Assembly: GCA_028564705.1 (NCBI GenBank)
Contig: JAPXFQ010002824.1
Span: forward strand, 958,501 to 1,022,500
DNA: 64,000 nucleotides
Reading direction: 5' to 3'
Source of the DNA: Apricaphanius iberus
Taxonomy: Eukaryota > Chordata > Actinopteri > Cyprinodontiformes > Aphaniidae
The notes below the pieces were generated by a model. The model worked only from the letters and a program-made list of their open reading frames with translations. It was not told where the DNA came from and searched no databases. A program made the translations under genes and the position numbers. Shown here piece after piece: positions 1 to 9,622 of this stretch (position 1 is its first letter; every line of letters begins with the position of its first letter).

Positions 1-324
1 GAACGGAAAAGGATATAATTTACATCTCCTCATGAAGTCTGACAACATTCCATTTCCATGTTCAGGAAAACCAGCATGTTTCACAGTTTAGATATTAAAT
101 TCAGTTAGTTTTCTGCCACACCTGGGGTTTTGCATATAGACCAGGATGTTCTTCCACATGCTGTGATGAATACGAATGTAAGCCACAATTTTCAAATGTT
201 TTTTTGTATTGTTTTAAACAGAATATTGTTTTCTGTCCCCTTCACAAGTATGCACAATTCTATTAGTCTATCACATAAATCTCCTTTAAATGTATCAACG
301 TTTATAGTTATATTTAGACAAATT
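1..324. other. No feature recognised
   Basis: AT-rich sequence with only short chance ORFs. It lies about 9 kb downstream of the hdac9 terminal exon and may be distal intron or intergenic. Confidence 0.4.
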
Positions 325-552
325 AAATGGAGTTATATAGCACTTTTCTAGACATACTGATAACTGAAAGAACACCTTCGTCCGTTTGCACTCACAAACA
401 CATTTATACAGCGACAAGCAGATTGGTAGGCAATTTGGAGTTAAGTGCCTTGCCCAGGGGCACATTGACATGTGACTGGAGGAAACTGGAATTGAACCTT
501 CAGCCATCTGATTACAAGCCAACCACTCTACCGATCGAGCCACAGTCACCCC
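325..552 (-). repeat. tRNA-derived SINE
   Basis: On the minus strand the unit begins with a tRNA-like head. The A box TGGCTCGATCGGTAGAGTGG is at 542-523 and the B box GGTTCAATTCC at 498-488. A body follows with the phrase about a 'cctgggcaaggcacttaa' block seen in many fish SINEs, ending near tatataactcc. It is not a functional tRNA gene, because the head flows directly into the SINE body. The 3' end is approximate. Confidence 0.75.
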
Positions 553-555
553 AAA

Positions 556-2312
556 TTAGTTGAAACTATGTAAATAGTTTTGTGGGGCACTCTAATTGAA
601 TAATGAGATTATTTGGAAACTGCTCACATGAGGAAACATGGCTGCACCACCCCTCCCAGCCCCTGAGATTTTTGCTTTTCCAACCCGCTCTGACCTGCTG
701 CTCAGTTGCCCCACCACATGCCCTGATCCCCACACAGATGTTTTCCTCTGGGATTATCCTGTGATACAGCATGTAATACAACAGACTGATCCTTTTTACT
801 AATAATGGCTCCCGGGGGCCTTTTCAAGGGCCCCTCATTTTCATTTTCTCACTATAAAGTGATAATGAGATTTTCTTTAGAAAAATAATCAGCTGTACCT
901 TTTATCCTTTAGGTACTGTATTATCCTGACTGTCAGATTGAGAACGATTACATGCATATTTTTTAATGATTTTTTAAAATTGTCATTCAGTGGTTATGAT
1001 TAGTTTTGGATTCGATAAGTTTTTAAACAGTGAGGTTACAAGGCGTCTCGCTTAACCCATTACTTCTGCCTCTTTGTGTTTCCCTGGTGACTGCTTCCCA
1101 GGTTTTTGCCTTGTTTTGCCATAAGACAAATCTCCGTGGTCCAAAGTCATAAACCACTAATTGCAACGTTTTATAAGATCTAAGCTTAAGCTCGAAAGGG
1201 TCTTTCAATGTGAACTTGAAGAAAGAAAAAAAAGAAAAATAACGAGCCCTCAGGGTATCATTTTGCCTTATGTTGCAGAGGAACAACACTTACACACACA
1301 TCCAGTCAAACTCTCTGCAGAGTGGCAGGCTACAGTTTTATTGTGTCTGCTTCTGAGCAGTGTGCATGGGGAAGATGTATAAAAGAGCCAGGTTAGACTG
1401 AAGAAGAGATTCAGCATCCTGGGGATGCAGAGCCCCTTCGAAGGGACTTTACCCTCTGTGAAGGGGACCACTTCCAAGAGTCACTGTGCTTTCTCAGTAT
1501 CACGTATCAGTTAGGTCATTCAGTGGCTGAGATAAAGCAACTCTTAAAGCTGGATGGCCTTTGAACACACCAGGCAGAAAACTCCCCATGGGTTTCCTAT
1601 CTAATTAAACTTGAAAAGGACATTAATCCTGGAAAAAGCTAAGCTCATAACATGGATGAAAACAGAGCAAGATTGGGGGGATTTATCAACACTATCAGTG
1701 CTGTGTAAAATGTGTGCCTTTTTATAATTTTCCTGTAGTCATGGGTTAAATTGCCTTACACAACAATTGCTGTGTATATTGAGCAAATTATTCAAGACAA
1801 TTTAAATACTTTTTACATTTTGTTACTTTATAATTAGAAAGTTTTTTATGTTTTATTTCGATTTATGTGACAGATATAATTATATGGAATGCCAAAGTGC
1901 TATAAAAATTAAATAAAGAAATATAATCTTATCTAAATGTCAACATGAATCAACAATTGACAAATATGTAATGTAAAAGCAAAATTGTAAAAAGGTTTGT
2001 AGCAGCCCCAGTTACTCTGGCTGATCAAACTGAGAGGAATAATTACAAATATTGAATAATAATATAGCAATAATGATAGTTATCAGGAGATGTCCTCTTG
2101 AATCATTTGAATGAGATTTTTTGAAATTATCCCAGGGCCAGCATTCAGGACTTTAGTTTTATCGAAAATAGCAACAGAGTAATTGCTGATATATTTTTTG
2201 TGTCATCCAGAACAATTTGGAGGAGAATGGCTGGATGTTAGTTAGATAAGATCATTTTCAGCGATAATTATTTAAACATAGTCTCTGTTATTTATGAATC
2301 CATTTATTGATT
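556..2312. other. Stretch without recognised genes or repeats
   Basis: Unremarkable AT-rich DNA. The open frames are short, lack family similarity and show no splice context. No terminal repeats or tRNA-like boxes were seen. Confidence 0.4.
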
Positions 2313-2320
2313 GTTTAAAC

Positions 2321-2641
2321 CAGAGGTGTCAAACTTATTTATTTATTTTGGGCCACATCAACCTCATGAATATCCTACATTGGCCAGTTTTGACAGAAAG
2401 TATTGCTAAAACTATTGCAAACCATTAAAAATATTATTTTTAAAAATCTGTCTCCGCATTTGACTAGTACATTTGAAAGTTAAATAATACTGGACATCTT
2501 TCATAGTGATCTGATTTAGGAATTTTCAAATGGACACTGAATTAATTGTACTGATAAAATTGTATGTAGGTGAACATAAATAGAACATAAAGGTTCTATT
2601 TACAGGTTCCTCTAGAGTTTAGAGGGCCACATAAATGGCTA

Positions 2642-2688
<47 letters not shown>

Positions 2689-2711
2689 GGGCCTTGAGTT
2701 TGACATGCGTG
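2321..2711. mobile_element. Non-autonomous hAT element (391 bp) with 8-bp TSD
   Basis: The ends are imperfect inverted repeats: cagaggtgtcaaact at the left, and cacgcatgtcaaact when the right end is read inward. Identical 8-bp copies of gtttaaac flank it (2313-2320 and 2712-2719), the hAT-type target duplication. It has no coding capacity. A (TA)n run of about 40 bp (2645-2685) lies near the right end. Confidence 0.85.
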
Positions 2712-2959
2712 GTTTAAACTAACCTCCAAACACGGCTTCTTTCACCAGTCTCATCACAGCTGTGGAAACCGGGCAGGTTTACAACTATAACGCACCCCTT
2801 CTAACTCCTGAAGAGCTGCAAATACCTGCAGAAGAATTTATTGATTGCAAAGCAAATAGTTGGGTACTACACTAATTAATAAAAGAAAGCCATCAAAGAC
2901 CTATTTAAAGTTTGACACAAATCATGTAGAGGACAAAGCAAATGTGTGAAAGAAGGTGT

Positions 2960-3440
2960 TCTGGTCACAAGACACCAAATCTTTCGTTTTTTGCCTGTAT
3001 GCAAAAGAACTCTGCACATCACCTTAAACAGCAATGTAAACGGCATAACTCTAGAACTTCCATGTTTCAGTGTGGAGAAACTTTTACTCAGCAACTGAAA
3101 AGAAGGTCACAGTTGATGGGAAGATGAAGAGAGATAAATACAGGGGACACCTGTAGAAAAAAACTGCTAGAAGCAACAAAAATGTGAGACTATGAGGTTT
3201 ATGTTAGTCTTCCGGCAAGAAAGTGGCTTTAAAACTGGCTTTAAAATTGAAAATTCAAAGACCCTCTGCATTCGATCTGACTAAGCTTGTGCAATTTTGC
3301 AAAGAAGAGTGGACAAATATGTTTGTCATTAAATGTGAAAAGTTGGCTGAGTCATACGCTAGAAGAATTTTAGCTGTAACTACAGCAAAAGGTATTATAC
3401 AAAAAATGGACTCAAAAGGGCTAAAAACAAATACGCACCA
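2960..3440 (+). pseudogene. Tc1-like transposase remnant
   Basis: The plus-strand pieces QKNSAHHLKQQ (about 3000) and LTKLVQFCKEEW, CEKLAESYARRILAV (about 3274-3395) match the middle and C-terminus of Tc1 transposases. The DDE core between them is missing or scrambled. No terminal repeats were found. The larger flanking open frame runs out of the homology after about 70 codons. Confidence 0.7.
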
Positions 3441-3931
3441 TCTTTTGAGATTTTGGTTTGTAACAATCATATTAATTTCCTTTCACTTCACAATTATGTA
3501 CTACTTCACGTTGGTATATCAAATAAACCAATTAAATACAATAAGGTTTGTGATTCTAATGTTGAAAAATGTTCTATATTTCTAAGAAATATGCATAATT
3601 TTACAAGGTATTGTAAACAACTTACGACAACGATAAAGCTAATTATTTAATAGGAAATGTCAGACATTTAAGAAATGTCCTCAAATTTTAATTTTTTTTA
3701 TAAAAACATTAAACAAAGGGGCCTGTCATGACGTGTTGTAATCTGACCTAAATGCAGACTCATGATGCCGATTTCCAATAGGAAATAAAACAGAGAATCA
3801 ACAAAACTTTTCGAGGAGTTAGCAAACCAACTAGGTATAACCGAAAGAAGGCTGCTTAAATACTATGAAGAGAGTGAGGAATGACAGAGAGAAACCTGAG
3901 GACTAATTAATGAAAAGCAGATACAGGTGAG
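3441..3931. other. No gene recognised
   Basis: AT-rich sequence after the Tc1 remnant. No conserved reading frame or terminal repeat was identified. Confidence 0.35.
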
Positions 3932-3943
3932 AGAATGAGCAGG

Positions 3944-4024
3944 GACATTCCAGTACAGTACAGTAGGTGGCGGATATGCACCTTAAAGTTAGATGCCACC
4001 CGCCAATAAACTACAAGAAGAAGA
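3944..4024 (+). repeat. 81-bp SINE-like retroposon with (GAA)n tail and 12-bp TSD
   Basis: The insert begins gacattccagtacagtacag, contains paired ggtggcg and cgccaat-type blocks that can form a hairpin, and ends in a (GAA)n tail. It is flanked by direct copies of agaatgagcagg (3932-3943 and 4025-4036), a target duplication typical of LINE-driven retroposition. The same short unit is widespread in fish genomes. No clear polymerase III promoter was identified. Confidence 0.65.
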
Positions 4025-4036
4025 AGAATGAGCAGG

Positions 4037-5809
4037 CCGATTGGAGAAGCAATGCAGCTGGGCATGGAAGCAGATTAGCAAGGAGAGAATGGAGAATAAA
4101 AACAAAGGTATAAGCCTAACACCGAAGAGAACAAAAGAGAAGACTGGACAGAAAATCTTAAAGAGGAGTAACGAAGACTGATGAAGTACATAAGAATAAA
4201 GGAGCTCTCGAAATAAAAACATTAATGGTTGGAAAAGGAGAGAGGAGAAAAACAGAAGTATAAACACTGGGTAGAAAGAAACTAAAATAAGAAATCAAAA
4301 ATCAGAATGACATCCTACTTTTTTCCTTGTTTTTTTTTTTCAGAGGCACATGTCTCACACAAGCACCAACCAAAGGCTCTCCCATTTAACTACCAGAGCT
4401 GCACTATCCCACACCTCGATCACGTTTAGCACATGGAAAGAATAACACTGAGTTCTACAGTTAGGTGCCAGACTCATACGAATCCTGACAGGCACCAAAA
4501 GAGAGCTGTAGGAAGTTTTCCTACATGTTCTCTGTCATATTCAACTTTGGTGGGCGACACTGAGAAAAGTTCACCTGACAAATTACTTCCTCATTTACCT
4601 TAAATTGGAAGGTTTCTGCACATTTATGTGTGTCACACTCCAACATAAGCAAGATGATGACAGGTTAAAGTAAATGGATGTGCTAAAAGCTACCATCGGG
4701 TTAATCACTTTAAATTAGCTTCACAGCATTTCATAAAAAAGCCACTCCCTCCACATTAACTGTAAATGGGTAAAAGTAGGATGTGCTGTATAATACAAAT
4801 AAATGTGACTTTCGTCTTTAAAATGATGGAAAAGCGTGAAGTCAAATATATTTGCCATAAAGAAAGTTTTGGGGTCTAGAACGTCATGCGGTCAGAACAA
4901 TCACAGACACTCATTTTAATTTACAGAAACCAGTTAATCTCACAGTTATGTTTGTGGTTTGTGGGGAAAAGCAAGTGTACCTAGAGAGAGCCCTCAAACG
5001 CACTGGGAGACCATGCAAACTTCATGTAAAAAGAACCCAAACTGGGATGTTGAATGATGTCATATTATGTCATCATGTTTGTTGTTTTTGTACTTTATAT
5101 TGCCCTTTTAAAAGGAGTATTAAATATTTATTTCAAAATCCCTTTACTGTGCTGTAAAATCATTGACCATGAGCTTTGTTAGGCGGAAGCAAAAGTATGT
5201 TCCAACATATCAAATCAGAATAGTTTTTGCCTTTAAGTACTTACAAATATTAGAGACCATTAGGTTCTTTTAACCCTACATTCAGATATATTTGTTACTG
5301 AACATAAATTTCAATCTCTGCCAAAAAAAGGATACTTATATAAAATTCCTTTATAACTTTTTATTTTCGTTTGTCCACCAAGGGCTCTCAGTTCGTAACC
5401 CACCCCACCCATCTCTCAGCCGGCAAGTCCTTTCAAAACATTCTGGAGGTATCCTTGTTTGGACCTAAGATTATTCAGAGCCTGATGAGGAAACGGTTTG
5501 AGATTGAGCATAGAAGCTAAAAAATACAAATCATCTCAGCTTCTCTTGCTCAGCAACACCGTGGACAGGTGCCCTAACCCCCCACCTGATTGAACGAGGC
5601 AGTGTTTAAACAGCTGGTCTGAGTAAATGGGGAGCCTTGCTGGGTTAGGATGACCACAGCTGCTAGGTGAATTTAAAGTGTCAACTTCAGCTAAGACATT
5701 CTGTTAATTATTGTGGGTTTATTCTAAATATGCAACTCTTTGGAAATTTATATTGATTTTCTAAAGTTCTGGTGCAGTCTGAAAAAGTAAGGTATGTGTC
5801 ACACACGTG

Positions 5810-5810
<1 letters not shown>
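4037..5810. other. Stretch without recognised genes or repeats
   Basis: No exon, transposon end or RNA gene was recognised. The open frames are short and isolated. Confidence 0.35.
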
Positions 5811-5896
<86 letters not shown>

Positions 5897-5897
5897 T
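5811..5897. repeat. (TTA)n microsatellite, about 29 units
   Basis: An uninterrupted TTA/ATT trinucleotide array of about 87 bp. Slippage should make it length-polymorphic. Confidence 0.97.
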
Positions 5898-8029
5898 TAA
5901 AATAGAACAATTAAACACAAAATGATGTGCCATTTAAAAATGCATTGTTGTCATTCCACATATTTTAAGCAGAGTAAACAAGGTTTTCAATACCACAGAA
6001 AAGCAAGGGTTGATCTACTTTACAGCTGAAAACAGATTTTTACTTTGACACTAAGAAAAGATACAAACTTTTTGTCTCACTGCTTCATTTAATATCATTC
6101 AGTGAATAAAAGGGTCATGAGTGAGTTATACAGTGAGCTTAAATATCTTGTTTCTACTGTATCTATGTTATAAAAATATAATGGTCAGGGAAGAGCTAAA
6201 AGAGTATGGCAGGTGAAGCCAACGGTAGCATCCTTGGTCGCCTGAGTTCTCTGGGCAGTGACCCCACACAATAAGAATGCCTCCAACAGATACTTGGAGA
6301 AACATCAGACTTCTCAGACCAAAAGAAACCCAGCCCTATAGGAGCAGCTAAGAGGCCATTCCCATGTTGTTTTAATATCCGCATTTAACTGTTTGAGTAT
6401 AACAGATGAACGCAGCACTTTAAAGGATATAGAAATTATACCAAAAGATGAACCACAGTGATGGAAGTCTATAATTCATCATGACATACAACAAAGCAGT
6501 CTGATTCATTGTCTTAAACATTATCCACAGGTGTTCCTACATTTAGCTCAAATGTTGTAAAATGATGCTTTCAAACTATGACATCATCATCAGGGGCTTC
6601 CCCGTATTATTTAGACATAGTAATAGTAATATATCTAAACATCAGAGTTTTCAGAAAGTAATGAGAAGATTTGGTAAAAAAAAAAAAAAAAAAGCCTTTC
6701 TTTGTTTTACACACTTTTTCATAAGACAAACTTTTTTAGATGGAGAATATGTTGGTTTTTTTGTCTCCCTGCCATCAGCCATGGTGTGTTTTTGCATATG
6801 TGTGTGAACATTGCATGAAAATAAGTCTTTCATTGCTCTGTAGGTGATATAAATCAGATCCCTCCAAGAATTTGGAAGCAAGTAAGTTGGCTGAATTCTT
6901 TGTTACTTCCTTACACCTTTTTTAAAAATGCTTGTTTGCTTTTACAACTGGCTCCGCGGGCAGCAGGGGAGGGGCAGTGCGGATGGATTTTGGCTTCATT
7001 ATTTTTTCTCTGCCTTTGTAACAGCTCATTTAAAATCACGAGAGCCTGAAGCCCAAGACAGATGGATTCTACTTAAGCAAGAGGCAGTGTCTAATTCGAG
7101 TGAAAAACGTCCTAATGTGAGGTAACTCTACACCTTTTTTGAAAACACTTTGCGCACTCTTCTCAAAAAGTTTTTGATATTTGTTATGTTTCACATAAAA
7201 TCCCGAACAACTGCTCAACATCAGGAGCAGACATTTAAACCTTGATGCATTATCATCAAATACGTCCAGATTTGAGTTTGGAATAAGCAACATTGGATAT
7301 TGATTGAACTGCACAGGCTTTACAAGCTAAGCTCACTGTGAAATTGCTAAAGCTTGGTTTTAAAGTATTCATGCAAAGTCATTTATCACACACTCGCAGC
7401 TCACCTTATCTGCACTGCTCCTATGCTTTCACAAGAAGCCTTACCCGCTCACATCAAAAGAAATGTTTTAAAGTCCTTTAAGCTCCCTCTGAAGGGTCAC
7501 ATGTAGATCCTCCTGAAAATAAACAGCTGGGTCGTGGAAGCTATTGTGGGAAAAGCAAGTTGATACGATGATTCAAACACTCTGTGCTGTTTATTCAAAT
7601 TTATCCAGAACACCAATTTGAATTTTATTTTATAGAGAACTTGTTTAGAGGTTGTTTTGTATCTTTTTTTTCCTTCATGTAGTATCATAATAGAAAATAA
7701 TGGAATATGCATTCATCTCAGAGGTAATTTAACTTTATTTTTCTTTTTTAAAAAAGGTTTATCACACAAGGCAACAAAGAGGGAAGAAAATGCAAACTGC
7801 TATGAACAGACCACAGAACCCCCACCACCCCCTTTACCTCCATTTAACCACCCACTGGCAGCAAATGGGGGTTCTCATTATAACCAAATCAAAGGAGCAG
7901 GGGAACAAGACTTGCATTGTTCTGATTGTGTTTACTTACACTAAAAACATTAAAACCGGATTATCTGACTGTACAGCATGAGACAGACAGCTTTGATTTC
8001 TCACATGAATCCAAACACAGAACCTCACA
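5898..8029. other. Stretch downstream of the hdac9 3' UTR, nothing recognised
   Basis: Scanned for minus-strand class IIa deacetylase exons (HPEHAGRIQ, PPGHHAE, DVHHGNG motifs) and none was seen. An A-run lies near 6679-6695. No transposon ends were recognised. Confidence 0.4.
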
Positions 8030-9286
8030 GTAGGATTTTTTTTTATTTTCTTTTTTACATTTATTCGACAATACTACTAAGAAAACAAGAAGGTTCATGA
8101 CTATGCAATACACTTGGACAGATCACTTTAAGACAGACTATACATGTGGCAATGGGCACTTTCTGGGGAAAATAAAACAAAAGGTCCCATCCATGTTCTT
8201 TTTTTTTTCTCTTAAGTAACATCAACCCTGTGTGTTGAGGTAAGCATGCCGCAGGGGAATACAAAGGAAGCGATTCCCTTTAAAAAAAAAAGGAGTCCCT
8301 TAACCATATCCCCACTCACTTTGTAATTCGTCTTGACAGTAAATCAATTCTCGAGCCTGGCCCCTTGGACTCCTCCGACACTAGGTCCTCCTCTTTCAGC
8401 ATTCCTGCACACATGAATCAACTCCTGGCTTCTTGAAGGCATTTCCTGCCCGACCCTCTCTCTTTCTCCCTTTCTCCCTGTCTGACTCCTCTGCTGAAAG
8501 CTAGGCAGGAACTCCGTTAAGCTTTGATTTTGGACCCAGAGATGAGGAGGAGGGAAGGGAGAAAAGGAGAAGAACTCGACCTAATGCAGGGCCCTGGCTC
8601 TGGGATCGCTCTGAGAACGGGAAGGGATGGAGGCCAGGGGTGTGTTAAGGAGATGCCTGCACACCCAAGCAGGGATTTAGTGCATTATCCTTCAAATTGC
8701 AATATGAGTTTCTGCTCTGTTAGGATTTAACTGTGTATTTTCCCTAAGACAGATATTCCGCATTTCCGTTGTCGGAACACTCAACAGTGAATGTCATCAC
8801 AGATTTGTCATGAGAACAAAAAAAAAATAAGATTAATCTTCCAGAGAAATAAGCAAAAATGGATCATATTTGAATATTTTATGGAAAAATTTACAGAATG
8901 GGAACGTACGGAGGCTCATCGAAGCTGTACACCCGCTAATGTTTCCCTCTACAGATCATCTTAGATGCTAAAGCCACAGTATATGTACATACAAGTTTGT
9001 CAGTTCAGCACACATAAGGTGACCAAAGCGGCTCTTAAAAAGAAAGATCTAAAGTGTCTTCATATTTACAACCGAAGAAACATACATATTTTACAGAGAT
9101 CACAACACGAAGACCACAAACAGAGAGTCTTAACAGTATAGGATGAGTGAGGCTGCAGCCCAGTGAGAAGAGGTCGTATGTTGTGACAGAGCTGGTCTAC
9201 CGTGCAACGTCTGACGTGTGTGCATGCGTGTCAGTGTAGATGTTTGTGATCGTTGTGAGCGGGGGATCTCATCGTCATTCAGTCCC
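8030..9286 (-). other. hdac9: Presumed 3' UTR of the hdac9 MITR transcript
   Basis: After the stop there is about 1.25 kb without repeats or credible ORFs. It ends at two AATAAA polyadenylation signals on the minus strand (8065-8060 and 8047-8042). Two Pumilio-type sites of the form TGTANATA lie at 8989-8982 and 9070-9063. The end position is inferred from the polyA signals only; a more distal signal is possible. Confidence 0.5.
8042..8065 (-). terminator. Two AATAAA polyadenylation signals
   Basis: AATAAA reads on the minus strand at 8065-8060 and at 8047-8042, in a T-rich plus-strand stretch. They are the first close pair after the hdac9 stop codon. AATAAA is common in AT-rich DNA, so position relative to the stop is the main argument. 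Confidence 0.4.
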
Positions 9287-9622
9287 TCAGATCATGGCTC
9301 TTATCACCAGTCTCCCTTTGACCTGGTGGAGATAGGTATTCTGTACGGATTCTAGACGCTGACTGGTCAGAGCCTCATCGTCGCTATCAGCTGGCTCCTC
9401 TTTGACCTTGATGACCCCACAGTGAGCCTCTGGGAGCTCACTGCTTGAGCTGCTGCTGCTGCTGCTGCTCAGCGTGTGCTTCCGTATGACTCCTCCAGGG
9501 GGCAGCCTGTCCTCCTGCATGCTTTCTGTCTCCTCTTTGGGCTGCTGCTCCTCCTGCTCCTCCTCTGATTCCTGCAGGTGTGAGCTGGGCTGACGTAACT
9601 GCTCAATGGACTTGGATAACAG
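9287..9622 (-). CDS. hdac9: hdac9 exon 11, MITR terminal exon with read-through tail
   Basis: The exon encodes residues 485-595. [19 protein letters not shown] continues the family sequence, followed by an acidic Glu/Gln stretch, a run of ten serines (536-545) and [14 protein letters not shown] with a SUMO consensus at VKEE. After TYLHQ (584) there is a possible donor CAG/GTCAAA at 9323/9322. Reading on gives [11 protein letters not shown] and TGA at 9289-9287. Human MITR ends at the same place with a comparable short alternative tail, so this is the MITR form. If the donor is used, the exon is 9622-9323 (300 nt, phase 0) and the protein continues to catalytic exons outside the recognised sequence. 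Confidence 0.93.
   Translation of the reverse strand: MLSKSIEQLRQPSSHLQESEEEQEEQQPKEETESMQEDRLPPGGVIRKHTLSSSSSSSSSSELPEAHCGVIKVKEEPADSDDEALTSQRLESVQNTYLHQVKGRLVIRAMI

Noticed and set aside
325..552. Possible tRNA gene on the minus strand
   Set aside because: The A and B boxes belong to a SINE head with a long non-tRNA body.
3223..3585. 120-codon ORF as a host gene
   Set aside because: The first part is the C-terminus of a Tc1 transposase and the rest is unrelated AT-rich read-through.
5811..5897. Regular repeats considered as CRISPR-like arrays
   Set aside because: These and the other arrays are simple microsatellites without spacers, in a vertebrate genome.
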